From Alicyclobacillus sp. SP_1 (lineage in GTDB: Bacteria > Bacillota > Bacilli > Alicyclobacillales > Alicyclobacillaceae), in assembly GCF_024706985.1 (NCBI RefSeq), contig NZ_JAMCCX010000017.1, forward strand, positions 62,001-126,000: a stretch of DNA of 64,000 nucleotides, in the 5' to 3' direction. Shown here in pieces: positions 34,005 through 43,208 of this stretch; positions within the stretch are counted from its first letter, which is position 1, and each line of letters begins with the position of its first letter. A program made the translations under genes and the position numbers. Below the pieces are notes generated by a model. That model saw nothing but the letters and a program-made list of their open reading frames with translations. It was not told where the DNA came from and ran no database searches.

Positions 34005-34760
34005 GTGGTGAGCGACAGGCGTGCAGCGATTGTTACTGGCGGCGGAAGCGGGATTGGACTGGCCATCGCCAGCAAGTTGGCGCATCATGGCGTGGGGGTC
34101 ACCATTTTGGGGCGCCGGGAATCTGCACTCGCCGAAGCGGCGAGTTCGATTGGGAACGGGGCTGAGTGGATCCGGGCGGATGTGGGGAGCCGGAAAGACG
34201 TGCAATCGGCGGTACAAACTGTGGTTGAGCGCGTGGGGCGCATCGACATTCTGATCAACAATGCGGGCTTTGGACGCACCATCACGACGATGACCCCCAT
34301 AGACGAGGCCGAGGCCGATTGGGATGAGGTGCAGAACGCGAATTTGAAGGGCGCGTTTCTGATGACCATGGCTGTGGCACCCCATTTGAGCAGACCGGGT
34401 GGTCGGATCGTCAATATCAGCTCGATCGCGGCGCACACGGGGGGCAGCGGTGCGGGCTCCTTGGCCTATGCGGCCGCCAAGGCCGGGGTGCTGGGGCTAA
34501 CATTCGCCTTCGCGCGAGAATTGAGCGGCGAAGGCATCACGGTGAATGCCATTGCACCGGGGCTCATTGCGGACACCCAGTTCTTCGGGGGTGGACTGAC
34601 CGAAGAACGGTTGCATCGCGCGGTATCCCAGATTCCCGCCGGTCGTGCCGGGCGTGTGGAGGACATCGCCAGTGCGGTCTGGTATCTGGTTTCCCCTGAG
34701 GCGTCCTATGTCACCGGAGAGGTACTCGGTGTCAATGGGGGTTGGCTTTTTGGGCGCTAG
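34005..34760 (+). CDS. short-chain dehydrogenase/reductase (FabG-like)
   Basis: This 251-residue Rossmann enzyme has TGGGSGIG (cofactor), NNAG, a catalytic Ser in VNISSIAA, the YAAAK motif, and the terminal VTGEVLGVNGGW. Uses NAD(P)H to reduce or oxidise a hydroxyl substrate; closest by pattern to 3-oxoacyl-ACP reductase-like SDRs. The GTG at 34005 follows GGGAGAG. The TAG stop is directly followed, in frame, by a transposase remnant. No pathway partner is nearby. Confidence 0.85.
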   Translation: MVSDRRAAIVTGGGSGIGLAIASKLAHHGVGVTILGRRESALAEAASSIGNGAEWIRADVGSRKDVQSAVQTVVERVGRIDILINNAGFGRTITTMTPIDEAEADWDEVQNANLKGAFLMTMAVAPHLSRPGGRIVNISSIAAHTGGSGAGSLAYAAAKAGVLGLTFAFARELSGEGITVNAIAPGLIADTQFFGGGLTEERLHRAVSQIPAGRAGRVEDIASAVWYLVSPEASYVTGEVLGVNGGWLFGR

Positions 34761-34763
34761 CGT

Positions 34764-34892
34764 GATCTGGGGCATGTCCTGACGGACAGTTGGTATTCCA
34801 ACAGGGCCTTGATGGATGCCTGGAACGCGAGAGGGTTTCAGGTGATTGCTGCGTTTAAAGTCAATCGAATGATCTACGTTCTTACTGAGTGA
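34764..34892 (+). mobile_element. transposase remnant (DDE type)
   Basis: About 40 codons with the pattern TDSWYSNRALMDAW, then GFQVIAAFKVNRMIY, typical for the C-terminal catalytic part of IS701/IS4-like transposases. No start and no other part of the element is present. Confidence 0.6.
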
Positions 34893-34939
34893 AAACTGAC
34901 AGCCTAGGATCTGCAGATTCACGACTCACTATACGTATG

Positions 34940-34970
34940 TGTAAATTTGCTTTGCGAACGCAAATTTACA
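34940..34970. repeat. AT-rich inverted repeat
   Basis: Perfect 11-bp arms TGTAAATTTGC and GCAAATTTACA with a nine-base loop. It may be a terminator for the minus-strand ORF beside it, or an IS end. Confidence 0.5.
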
Positions 34971-34974
34971 AGAG

Positions 34975-35133
34975 TCAAGTTAAAATAATCATGTCGTACC
35001 ACATCATGAGTTGCTTGTAAGAAAACGATTCGGCTGTAATCAGATATTTTTTCAGTTCCTCAACACTGAAGAACCCATCGACAACAATCTTTTTGCCTCC
35101 AGCACGCCCGACATAAAAGGACTGCGATAACAA
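34975..35133 (-). CDS. possible small ORF or gene fragment
   Basis: 52 codons from a TTG on the minus strand. The product reads FYVGRAGGKKIVVDGFFSVEEL, then a Lys/Tyr-rich helix. It looks protein-like but no family is recognised and the start lacks a ribosome site. It may be an end fragment of a gene lost at the transposase remnant. Confidence 0.25.
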   Translation of the reverse strand: MLSQSFYVGRAGGKKIVVDGFFSVEELKKYLITAESFSYKQLMMWYDMIILT

Positions 35134-35223
35134 GCCACGAGACAGTTATAATATCGCGTGGCTCAGTTTTTGTGCTGTACACTCTTGTCGTCTCTCTTTT
35201 CAAAATCATGTAAAGCTCTTCAG

Positions 35224-36945
35224 TTACACAGTGCCCGTATTTGAAGACGACATTTGCTCCACATGAATATACCGTTTGCCACGGAATGCAGATATCAGTG
35301 CCGCTACGAGTGACATGATAAGAGAAACCGTAAACGCCAGATTGAGACCATGCATAAATGAGGGGCCGATGAGTGATGGAAAGAACTTATGACCGATGAC
35401 ATAGTTCACTTGGGATACTGGCATCTGCTGCAGTACCCCAAATTGCTGCAGCAGGTTCTGCAGGGGATTGTATCCCAACAGCGCAGCGAATAGGGATGAT
35501 GTCGGCGGTAACTGAGACACCTTGATGGCTCCTGCGAGCGGTACACCGTGTTGTGTCAGTCCGGTTTGCATGGCCTGAGGCAACTTTTGCGCGAGTCCAG
35601 TGATCATGATAGAGAAAAATAGCCCCATGCTTAGCATCGAGCCGGCGTTCGTAAATGTGGAGCGCATGCCAGAGCCGACGCCACGGTACTCCGCGGGTAA
35701 CGCGTTCATAATGGCTGCGCTGTTCGGCGATGCAAACAGCCCCATGCCGACGCCGATGACGAATAAGTAGATCCAAAACAGCCAGTGATTAAAATCCATA
35801 GGCAAGGTGGTCAATAAGTAGAATCCCAGGGCTGTGACAATCATTCCCACAGTGGCAAAGGTCCGTGCGCCAAAGCGATCGGAGAGAAAGCCGCTGATGG
35901 GGCCTGCCACAAAGAAGCCAATCATCTGCGGTATTGTGTACAACCCTGCAATCAATGGTGTGTTCGCATAGGAAACTCCGTGCAGCGGAAGGTAGATACC
36001 CTGCAGCCAGATAATGAGCATAAACTGAAGTCCGCCGCGAGCCAATGATGCGAGGAGCCCACTCAGATTACCGGCGGTAAATGGCCAGATTTTAAACAGT
36101 TTCATATTGAACAGCGGCTGTTCGGTGAACATCTCGATCACGACAAACAGCCCCAGTACAATCACGCCGCCAATCAATCCGGTCAGGACCCACGGATCGC
36201 TCCACCCCATGCTGTGTCCCTTGTAGGGCATGATTCCGTACGTCAAGCCGAGCATGATGCCCAGCAGGCCGATGGTTAATGTGATGTTGCCCCAAATGTC
36301 CAGGCGTTGTTTAACCGGCCGCTTGACCACTTCCTTTAATGCTACGTATGCCCACAAGGTCCCAGCTAAACCGACTGGCACGTTGACTAGGAAGATCCAG
36401 CGCCAATGACCGGTTGCAGCCAACGCGCCACCAACCAACAGACCGATGATCCCGCCGCCGATTGCAGCTGCCTGATTCAATCCGAGTGCGAGACCCCGTT
36501 GGTTCTCTGGGAATGCATCGGTCAAAATGGCTGCGCTATTTGAGAACAAAAAGCCACCACCAATACCCTGCACGATGCGAAAGATGATGAGTTCAACTTC
36601 TCCAGCCGTACCTTTACTCCATGTGAGTGAGGCAAGCACCGAGCCAATAGTAAAGATCAGAAACCCGAGATTATAGAGGCGTACCCGTCCAAACATGTCT
36701 GACAGCCGACCAAACAATACCAACAACACTGTTGTAGCAACGTTAAAGCCCAACAAAACCCAAAGTAATAGTCCGGTTTGGTTGCCCGCCAACGGATTGA
36801 CCTTTAATCCATTAAAAATCACTGGGAGAGCAATAATGAGAATGGATTGATTGATGGTTGCCATCAAAACGCCGAGCGTTGTGTTGGAGAGAGCAATCCA
36901 TTTGTAGTGTGGACCGTGTACTGTACCTGATAAAGCTACTGTCAC
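35224..36945 (-). CDS. DHA2-type MFS multidrug exporter
   Basis: This 573-residue protein has 14 predicted membrane segments, the length and layout of EmrB/QacA proton-drug antiporters. Family patterns include LMATINQSILIIALP (motif D region), GRLSDMFGRVRLY (motif A), and GIGGGFLFSNSAAILTDAFP (motif C region). Start is the GTG at 36945, because AAAGGGGGAGATC lies just upstream. The MerR gene lies 16 bases upstream in the same orientation, so the two form an operon. Base composition is more AT-rich than neighbouring genes, suggesting a separate origin. Confidence 0.88.
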   Translation of the reverse strand: MTVALSGTVHGPHYKWIALSNTTLGVLMATINQSILIIALPVIFNGLKVNPLAGNQTGLLLWVLLGFNVATTVLLVLFGRLSDMFGRVRLYNLGFLIFTIGSVLASLTWSKGTAGEVELIIFRIVQGIGGGFLFSNSAAILTDAFPENQRGLALGLNQAAAIGGGIIGLLVGGALAATGHWRWIFLVNVPVGLAGTLWAYVALKEVVKRPVKQRLDIWGNITLTIGLLGIMLGLTYGIMPYKGHSMGWSDPWVLTGLIGGVIVLGLFVVIEMFTEQPLFNMKLFKIWPFTAGNLSGLLASLARGGLQFMLIIWLQGIYLPLHGVSYANTPLIAGLYTIPQMIGFFVAGPISGFLSDRFGARTFATVGMIVTALGFYLLTTLPMDFNHWLFWIYLFVIGVGMGLFASPNSAAIMNALPAEYRGVGSGMRSTFTNAGSMLSMGLFFSIMITGLAQKLPQAMQTGLTQHGVPLAGAIKVSQLPPTSSLFAALLGYNPLQNLLQQFGVLQQMPVSQVNYVIGHKFFPSLIGPSFMHGLNLAFTVSLIMSLVAALISAFRGKRYIHVEQMSSSNTGTV

Positions 36946-36961
36946 TGTCGATCTCCCCCTT

Positions 36962-37453
36962 TTACTTTTTCTCCATTTCGTCAAGAAATCGTATAGAGCG
37001 TTCCATTCGCTCTTGGTACATATCGCGCATCATCACTACGTTTTCAATTTTTGTATTCATTTTGCCAATCAAGTTGCGAAGAACATCGATGTACCGCTCG
37101 ACTGCCAACTTTTGTGTATCAGGGCTCTGGCCATTCTCGTGAAATGTCCGTCGTAATTCTTTCAGAGACTCCTCCGCAGCCATAATTTCCTGAATTTCTT
37201 GAAGAGAGATACCTAAATGGTCTTTCAGCCGGAGGATTTGCTTAAGGAGATCCATCGTGTTCTGATCATATAAACGATGCCCACCACTGGTTCTCGATGT
37301 GGGAGAAATTAGACCCACTTCCTCATAGTAGCGAAGCGTTCTCGGCGTAATACCCAGTTGTCGTGAGACCGCATCAACGGTCAAAGCGTTCATCTCATTA
37401 TCCGTCAAATGGATACACCCACTTTGTACAGAGTTGCGGTTTGCATCTAACAT
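36962..37453 (-). CDS. MerR-family regulator
   Basis: The 163-residue protein has an N-terminal MerR helix-turn-helix (about residues 22-90; AVSRQLGITPRTLRYYEEVGLI and GGHRLYD). A long coiled coil and helical C-terminal region follow without a Cys metal site, as in drug-responsive MerR proteins. It probably controls its own operon with the DHA2 exporter. The start is uncertain: the ATG at 37453 gives a 20-residue extension before the domain, while the ATG at 37393 is closer to the family norm, and neither has a strong ribosome site. Confidence 0.85.
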   Translation of the reverse strand: MLDANRNSVQSGCIHLTDNEMNALTVDAVSRQLGITPRTLRYYEEVGLISPTSRTSGGHRLYDQNTMDLLKQILRLKDHLGISLQEIQEIMAAEESLKELRRTFHENGQSPDTQKLAVERYIDVLRNLIGKMNTKIENVVMMRDMYQERMERSIRFLDEMEKK

Positions 37454-37456
37454 ACG

Positions 37457-37485
37457 ATACTATATAAACATATAGTTAACGTCAA
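37457..37485 (-). promoter_or_regulatory. merR-exporter promoter with palindrome
   Basis: On the minus strand TTGACG (37480-37485), 17 bases, TAGTAT (37457-37462). The inverted repeat ACTATAT-N4-ATATAGT (37459-37476) lies in the spacer, as in MerR-controlled promoters. Confidence 0.6.
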
Positions 37486-37537
37486 CGTACATTTGCAATT
37501 TGCATTTACAAGACCTCGGGAGGTGAACCAAAGCTGT

Positions 37538-38290
37538 TTGCGGCTTTGGGAAAACGTGAAGATCGCGGATGGAGTCGAGATGCTTGAACTTGAAATGAAC
37601 ATGATGGGCCATAAAAACACGATCAATCCGACACTTCTCTATGATGACCACCGTTCTGTTCTGGTGGATGTCGGAATGCCGGGTCAACTGGAGGCCATCC
37701 AAGCCGCCATGGAAAAGGCGGGAGTGCCGTTGGAGCGCATTGACGCGGTGATTTTCACACACCAGGACATCGATCATATCGGTGGCATGCAAGATTTGTT
37801 GAAAGCCCTGGGCAAGCCGATTGAAGTCTATGCACACGCCGAAGACAAGCCATATATCGAAGGTGACAAGGAACCGATCAAGATGACCCGTGAGCGCGTA
37901 GTTCAGATGCTTGAACGCATGCCGGAGGGTGTGCGCAAACAGGCTAAGGCCATCTTCCTTAGTCAACCGACTGCCAAGGTGACGAAAACGGTGTCTGATG
38001 GCGAAATCCTTCCGTTTTTCGGCGGTGTTCAAGTCATCTTTACGCCGGGTCATACCCCAGGTCACATCAGCCTATATCACCAAGCCACTAAGATACTCAT
38101 CACCGGAGATGCGACGGTCAGTCAGGACGGGAAAATTCTCGGCCCTAACCCGCAGGCCACGCCGGACATGCCGATGGCTCTTGAGTCGCAGAAGAAATTC
38201 ACTTCACTCGATATTTCTAAGGTGATCTGTTATCACGGTGGACTCTGTCAAGATCGTGTCAACGTGCAGTTTCGTGAACTAACCAAGTAA
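37538..38290 (+). CDS. metallo-beta-lactamase-fold hydrolase
   Basis: About 250 residues. Metal site motif THQDIDHIGG (HxHxDH variant with Q for the second His), then a His in FTPGHTPGHIS, Asp in ITGDA and a last His in CYHGG. This matches MBL-fold hydrolases of the glyoxalase-II-like group. Gln in the second position is unusual and may alter metal binding. The TTG at 37538 is favoured by GGAGGTGA; the ATG at 37580 is an alternative. The isochorismatase-like gene follows after 34 bases. Confidence 0.8.
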   Translation: MRLWENVKIADGVEMLELEMNMMGHKNTINPTLLYDDHRSVLVDVGMPGQLEAIQAAMEKAGVPLERIDAVIFTHQDIDHIGGMQDLLKALGKPIEVYAHAEDKPYIEGDKEPIKMTRERVVQMLERMPEGVRKQAKAIFLSQPTAKVTKTVSDGEILPFFGGVQVIFTPGHTPGHISLYHQATKILITGDATVSQDGKILGPNPQATPDMPMALESQKKFTSLDISKVICYHGGLCQDRVNVQFRELTK

Positions 38291-38324
38291 TGGTTCATTT
38301 AAAATGCACAGGAGGTATGAGCAG

Positions 38325-38891
38325 ATGCATTCGAAAAATGCAGCGCTCTTAGTAATGGACGTTCAAAATGGCATCGTCTCGCGTTATGCAGTAAATCCGG
38401 AAGTCATGGCTCCCTTTCAGAATGCGGTCAGCGTAGCCCGCCAGGAAGGCATTCCCGTCATCTTTGTCCGCGTTGCATTCCGTACAGGCTATCCGGAAGT
38501 CAGCGCAAGAAACAAGTCGTTTTCCGCCATTGCACAGAATCGGAATGCTATGACCGCATCCGAACCGTCCACGCAAATCCACGATTCCGTCGCCCCTCGA
38601 CCAGATGAGCCCGTTGTCACGAAACTCCGCGTCAGTGCATTTACCGGTAGCGATCTCGAAGTCATTCTTCGATCCCGACAAATCAACACACTTATCCTCA
38701 CTGGCATCGCGACGAGCGGCGTGGTCCTGTCAACTTTGCGCGAGGCCGCAGATAAGGATTATGGCCTGGTCGTGCTATCCGACGCTTGCTTGGATGCCGA
38801 TGCGGAAGTGCATCGCGTTTTGCTGGAAAAGGTGTTTCCGCGTCAGGCCGATGTGTTGACAGTGGGCGACTGGATCGCGACGCTGCGTTGA
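38325..38891 (+). CDS. isochorismatase-like cysteine hydrolase
   Basis: This 188-residue protein starts with LLVMDVQNGIV (catalytic Asp). The Lys lies in VVTKLRVSAF (near residue 102) and the region of the catalytic Cys reads LTGIATSGVVLSTLREA, where Ser stands at the usual Cys position (family pattern TGxxTxxCV). A loss of the nucleophile would make it non-hydrolytic, or this branch differs. The ATG at 38325 follows CAGGAGG. Probably cotranscribed with the MBL gene. Confidence 0.8.
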   Translation: MHSKNAALLVMDVQNGIVSRYAVNPEVMAPFQNAVSVARQEGIPVIFVRVAFRTGYPEVSARNKSFSAIAQNRNAMTASEPSTQIHDSVAPRPDEPVVTKLRVSAFTGSDLEVILRSRQINTLILTGIATSGVVLSTLREAADKDYGLVVLSDACLDADAEVHRVLLEKVFPRQADVLTVGDWIATLR

Positions 38892-38924
38892 ACTGGGTGT
38901 CCGGTTGGCTCATTGAGGTGTGGG

Positions 38925-39303
38925 AGCGGGTGTTGGCGTCTGATCCTGGCGGCCGGCTCTGCGGCCATCGGCGTGGCCACTACCGTTGGGCGTGGAGTAT
39001 GCGTTCGCGTCCGTGATGTACGCGGGCGGCAAGGGCATTGTGGTCTCCATGCTGCTGAGCGCCGTCATCACGATGATGGGCTTGACGGCACTGGCGGGCA
39101 CCAGGGTGTGGCCGAAGGTGCAGATCGCGGCCTTTTTTCCGGTCGCCATTGGCGCGGGCATGGTCGCTGGTGCTGCAGTGAGCGGTCATACGGATCTCAT
39201 GCTTGGGGGATCTGTCCTCGTCATGTTTGCAACGGTGGCGGTGCGCCGATTCGGCATTCCGTATTTCTTCTACGGATTCATGGGGTGGAGGTTCTTGATG
39301 TGA
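38925..39303 (+). pseudogene. FUSC-like membrane transporter fragment
   Basis: An N-terminal part in one frame (RLILAAGSAAIGVATTV) continues in another frame from 38986 (VEYAFASVMYAGGKG through FFYGFMGW). This matches the N-terminal membrane domain of FUSC/aromatic-acid exporter-like proteins. At about 39290 it is cut by an IS110-like transposase remnant on the other strand. A frameshift near 38983 and the missing rest show it is dead. Confidence 0.65.
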
Positions 39304-39569
39304 GCGGCGTTGGCCAGAGTGAGGGTGCAGGTGGCTTCCAGCACGTTGAAGACCAGTTTCCAGTACACGCCGGTGCTTTCCATGGCGATCTCGGTACACC
39401 CGAGTTCCGCCACCCAGTCCGAGAGCTCCAACAATCCGAACAGCACGGTGGGGAACTCTCGCATGAACATCTGTGGTTTCTCTTTCAGTGATCCCTTGAG
39501 AACGCAGGCGACGACGTTGGCCTGGTGAACGTCCAGGCCGGCACAGCATTCCCGGATGCACCTTTTCAT
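39270..39569 (-). mobile_element. IS110-family transposase, truncated
   Basis: From the ATG at 39569 the product has the IS110 RuvC-like start CCAGLDVHQANVVACVL and then TEIAMESTGVYWKLVFNVLE (DEDD motif residues). It stops matching at NAAHIKN, where the sequence enters the FUSC-like gene. Only about 90 codons of 350-400 are present, so it is inactive. Confidence 0.8.
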
Positions 39570-40060
39570 CCTTTCCAAGCAGGGCACAGCTGCCTGACCC
39601 AAGGAAATTTGATGGATGTCCTCGTGGTGACAATAATTTGTGCTCAAGGCAGCTGTGGCTAGTTTAGGGCATGGGGTCGCACCCCATAAAGGAAACAACC
39701 TTCCTGTCCTGCTTGGTCTCATGATCGCTTATGGACCCCAGTAAACTACCCAGCGGTATTTTCATCATAATCTCGTGTCCCGCCAGGGGCATGGGGGTTT
39801 AGGGCCAAACGTTTCAGTTCATCATGCAAGATAAAGATACCGATGGAGGGACATGATACGGGGATATGGCCATCCTCTCTATGCGACGGCCCTGTTCTGT
39901 TGTATTCGACGCAGTGAACTAAATCCAGATTCCTGTCGTCCGTACTGTGAAATAACTCTATATATGTAGCAGTAAAGGGTATCCCCATTCGCCGCGGGGA
40001 AGGATATGCTCTCATGATGGACTGCAGGTTGTTGGCTGAGACGACAGGGGTGATCCCTTC
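39570..40060. other. intergenic region; IS110 upstream end and decayed ORF
   Basis: 39570-39740 is probably the outer part of the IS110-like element. On the minus strand 39746-40016 is open (about 90 codons; pattern IPFTATYIELF, VSCPSIGIFIL), with no ribosome site and no recognised family. It extends into the ECF sigma gene on the other strand and may be noncoding or a remnant. Confidence 0.35.
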
Positions 40061-40594
40061 TTGGATGACGATGACGTGCATCTGGTGCATCGCGCCAAAC
40101 GCGGAGACACCGATGCCTTTGAAGCCATCGTTCGAAACTACCAAAACTTTGCGTACCGCACGGCGTATGGGGTGACGCAGAACCATGTGGACGCTAAAGA
40201 TGTTGTGCAAGAATCTTTTGTGAAGGTGTTTGTATCCCTTCACACCCTGAAGGAGGAACGGACATTCCCGACCTGGTTGGCCAGGATCATCGTGCGCACG
40301 GGCGTCGACTGGTTGGCTATCCACCGACGAGCGCGTGACGTACACATGGATTTGACAAATATTCCGTCAAATCAGAGAGAATCCCAGTCAGTGGATACAC
40401 GCATTGATGTGCAACGAGGCTTGGCGCTTCTGAGTATGGAGCACAGAACGGCCCTCCTATTGCGGGATGTGCAGGGGTTTGCCTACGAAGACATCGCCAA
40501 AATCCTGGACATTCCCATTGGAACCGTCCGGTCGCGCATTCACAATGCGCGCCAGCAGTTGCGAAGGACGCTATTGGGAACGGAAGGAGGATAA
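40061..40594 (+). CDS. ECF-type RNA polymerase sigma factor
   Basis: This 177-residue protein has sigma-2 (about residues 10-75; RNYQNFAYRTAYGVTQNHVDAKDVVQESFVKVF) and sigma-4 (about 118-170; GFAYEDIAKILDIPIGTVRSRIHNAR). The TTG at 40061 has GGGGTGATC upstream. The anti-sigma factor gene follows five bases after its stop. Probably activates envelope genes, since its operon also holds a membrane protein and the next genes are PAP2 and DedA phosphatase/flippase-type genes. Confidence 0.9.
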   Translation: MDDDDVHLVHRAKRGDTDAFEAIVRNYQNFAYRTAYGVTQNHVDAKDVVQESFVKVFVSLHTLKEERTFPTWLARIIVRTGVDWLAIHRRARDVHMDLTNIPSNQRESQSVDTRIDVQRGLALLSMEHRTALLLRDVQGFAYEDIAKILDIPIGTVRSRIHNARQQLRRTLLGTEGG

Positions 40595-40598
40595 CAGA

Positions 40599-41102
40599 AT
40601 GGATTGTGCCAAGATAGAGGCCAGTCTGTCCGCCTATATGGATGCAGAATTATCATCCGACGAAACGCATTTGATCGAGGCCCATCTGGCAAGTTGTGTA
40701 TCGTGTCAGGCACGGTTGGATGTGTGGAAATTCGTGGCTTATGCCGTACGAGGAACCTATGAAGAAATCCGTGCACCGGAAGACATGCTGGCACAGGTCA
40801 TGAGCCATGTTTCTTCTGCAAGGCAAGGCGGTCAGATCGGGCGTGTCGCCCGCCTTCTGGCTATCGTTTTGTGTGCCTTTGGGGTGGTGGGTGTTGCGGT
40901 GACCCTGTCTTCCATTGGGCTGGTCCTGTGGCCCTTCTTTCATCTGCTGCTTCCGTTGTTGGGAGGCCTGTACGGATTCAGAAGCATGATCAGCACGGGC
41001 TGGATCGTGGCGGGCGGTATCGTCTCCCTTAGTTTGGCGACGCTTTGGTTGCGCCTGATGAACCGGGTACTCAAAAGCGTAAGGAATGAGGTTGTGATAT
41101 GA
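40599..41102 (+). CDS. zinc-finger anti-sigma factor, membrane bound
   Basis: 167 residues. The cytoplasmic N-terminus has the ZAS motif His-x3-Cys-x2-Cys in EAHLASCVSCQARL, typical for anti-ECF factors. Three hydrophobic segments follow (about 80-105, 110-130, 135-155). The ATG at 40599 has GGAAGGAGGATAAC upstream. Its stop overlaps the start of the next gene (41099-41102). Confidence 0.85.
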   Translation: MDCAKIEASLSAYMDAELSSDETHLIEAHLASCVSCQARLDVWKFVAYAVRGTYEEIRAPEDMLAQVMSHVSSARQGGQIGRVARLLAIVLCAFGVVGVAVTLSSIGLVLWPFFHLLLPLLGGLYGFRSMISTGWIVAGGIVSLSLATLWLRLMNRVLKSVRNEVVI

Positions 41103-41971
41103 GGCGCTGGACCCCATTTCTGGCAGGCCTGCTGATGACGTTCCTGATCGGCATTGCGTCCTTGGCGAATACCCCGGCCGCTCATGCGGCATTTAAAGAC
41201 AGCATCCTGTCTGTGAACCCGGTTGTGGTCAATCGCGGGGAGGCCATCAAGGATGTGGCGGTGATCGGACACAATGTCGTGATCTCCGGCGATGTCTACG
41301 AGGCGCTCCTTGTAGTAAACGGGAATGTGCGTCTGACTCCGACCGCCCGGGTGGGCGTACTGGTCGATTTCGGCGGCACCGTGGAGACGGCGCCCGGCGC
41401 GCAGGTCCATGCAGAGTACACGGTTTCGTGGGGGTCTCCGTTTTGGAACAGTGTCCTCTTGGGAAGCGGCTTGGTCCTCTTGGTCTGGGCCTTCCGGATG
41501 GCGTTCAGCGCCGCACTGCTGGCCGTTCCTCTGCTCTTGTCCATCGTGTTGGGGAAATGGTTGGACCGACCGGCTGACGTGATCGCACAGTCCGTTCGAC
41601 GGACAGGCGCAGTCGGACTGCTGACGGCATTGGGAACCCTGGCCGTTTCGGGAGTTCTGGCCATCACGATTCTGGGACTGCCGGTCAGCGCCATCCTTCT
41701 GTTGTGTTACGGAATCCTGGGCTTGGCGGGATGGTCCACAGTCTCCTTATGGCTAGGACGCATCTTGGCGCATGCGTTCTCTTACGGGGACAGACCGCGA
41801 TGGCTTCAGTGCATCATGGGGGCCGCTGTATTAATGGCCTTCATCAGTGTACCGACGGCGGGCGTGCTGCTCTTTCTCTTATCTTGGCTGGTCGGCACGG
41901 GGGCGGTGACCATCGTGCTGTGGCAATGGTTCGAAAGCCGAAGGGAACGGCGTTCCAGAAAGTCCTCATAG
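41099..41971 (+). CDS. bactofilin-like/polytopic membrane protein in ECF operon
   Basis: The 290-residue protein has a signal peptide (about residues 1-30, ending AAHAA). A beta-rich stretch resembling the polymer-forming (bactofilin-like) repeat follows (about 38-105; VAVIGHNVVISGDVYEALLVVNGNVRLTPTARV), then four to five membrane helices. Similar proteins are common third genes of ECF/anti-sigma operons in Firmicutes, with unknown role. Translationally coupled to the anti-sigma gene by overlap. Confidence 0.75.
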   Translation: MRRWTPFLAGLLMTFLIGIASLANTPAAHAAFKDSILSVNPVVVNRGEAIKDVAVIGHNVVISGDVYEALLVVNGNVRLTPTARVGVLVDFGGTVETAPGAQVHAEYTVSWGSPFWNSVLLGSGLVLLVWAFRMAFSAALLAVPLLLSIVLGKWLDRPADVIAQSVRRTGAVGLLTALGTLAVSGVLAITILGLPVSAILLLCYGILGLAGWSTVSLWLGRILAHAFSYGDRPRWLQCIMGAAVLMAFISVPTAGVLLFLLSWLVGTGAVTIVLWQWFESRRERRSRKSS

Positions 41972-42027
41972 AGCAAGGGAATGCAGTCGCCGGCCTTATA
42001 ACGAGCGGCGGAACGGTCAGAACGGAA

Positions 42028-42621
42028 TCAGGATTGTGGCTTGAATCGGCATACCTTCATAGCGAACACGGTGAGTGGGAAAAGATAGTGAGAAGATCGC
42101 CACATCAAACGGCCCGAAACGGTTCCGATTACGAAACCGGCGAGCACATCCGTCGGCCAGCGCATCCTGACGTACCCGCGCCAACAGGACCAGGATCGCC
42201 ACGGCTGTGAACGAGGATTGGATCCACCGACAGTTGGTTCCCCACGACGCGGCGGCGAAAGCGAAACTGCCAGAAGCATGGTCGCTGGGAATGAGGCGCC
42301 TACGGGGTGCGAGATCAACTGAGTCTAGGTTCCCTTTCGTAATACGACATACGGGCGTGGGCGGAACCAAATGTGGGAAATGGCCACGTTCACGAAAAGT
42401 GCCAACATGCCTGCGAACCCCACGACGATGAGTGCGTGCCGATGCCTGGTGTCCATTTTGGGCAGGGTGAACCAAGCGACGAGATAGAGGACTACGTAGA
42501 TTTCCAAGGCGTATTTCGCGAAGAACATCAACACGGCATCCAACAAGGGGTGATGGCCGGCCAGTCCGTTAATGGCATGATACGTCTGTATGTCAAAGTG
42601 GGAGAACGTTAGATGCGCCAT
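42028..42621 (-). pseudogene. PAP2-family phosphatase, frameshifted
   Basis: The first 98 codons (42325-42621) encode the N-terminal membrane part through HIWFRPRPYVVL and then a stop. The continuation SDHASGSFAFA is in a second frame and MRWPTDVLAGFVIGTV in a third. The intact homologue at 46253-46855 shows the original order. At least two frameshifts and a stop make this copy dead. Its start overlaps the end of the upstream membrane protein gene. Confidence 0.85.
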
Positions 42622-43049
42622 GCCGGCGATCGCCAGGATCTGTGCGAGGAGACCGGCGAAAAGAAGAGGTAAAGACGCGTTCGAGTCCGCGAAGACGTGC
42701 GGCGCCGAATCATGGCCAGGATGCGCTTAATCGTGGCCTTCACCCACAGCAGACCGGACAGAACGACCCATACGATGCTCAATAGCCATAGGACGAGCCA
42801 CCAAAATCCGACATGCGGAGCGGTCGCGCCATGCGGGAACAGGTGCGCGGCGAGGATGTGTAGAATCCTGTTCACCTCGAACAGCCCGGAGAACAGGGCA
42901 ACGGCTTTCAGCACGAGGGAAACCCTGTCCACGGGTCGAATCAGGATCCGGATGAGGCTCTGTTTCAGACCTCGAAGGAGTTTCAGGATCGTGGTTTGCG
43001 CATCAATGTAGACATGTTCCAACGCGAAGGGAAGAAGACGTTTCCACAT
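42609..43049 (-). CDS. small membrane protein upstream of PAP2 copy 1
   Basis: The 146-residue protein has three hydrophobic segments at about residues 48-70, 78-105 and 120-146, separated by basic loops (RRTSSRTRTR). The ATG at 43049 follows CCAGGAGGTCGAT. The gene overlaps the start of the PAP2 pseudogene. No family is recognised. Confidence 0.6.
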   Translation of the reverse strand: MWKRLLPFALEHVYIDAQTTILKLLRGLKQSLIRILIRPVDRVSLVLKAVALFSGLFEVNRILHILAAHLFPHGATAPHVGFWWLVLWLLSIVWVVLSGLLWVKATIKRILAMIRRRTSSRTRTRLYLFFSPVSSHRSWRSPAWRI

Positions 43050-43208
43050 ATCGACCTCCTGGTTGGCTCTAGTATTGGCGGTGGGCTCATGGTTACATCG
43101 GTAAGGAGGACGAGGATCAGAAATAAGCTCAGGGAGATTGGCTGAACTTTTTTCGCTGCGCCGGCGTCCGTGTTCTGGCAAGTATCTCGAGGTGCAGGAA
43201 GCGATTTC

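Noticed and set aside
34660-35133. Complete IS element after the SDR gene
   Set aside because: Only about 40 transposase codons remain, and no matching terminal repeats bound them.
34940-37515. Exporter-MerR block as a unit flanked by direct repeats
   Set aside because: Only about ten bases (ATTTACAAGA) are shared at both sides in AT-rich sequence, which is too little.
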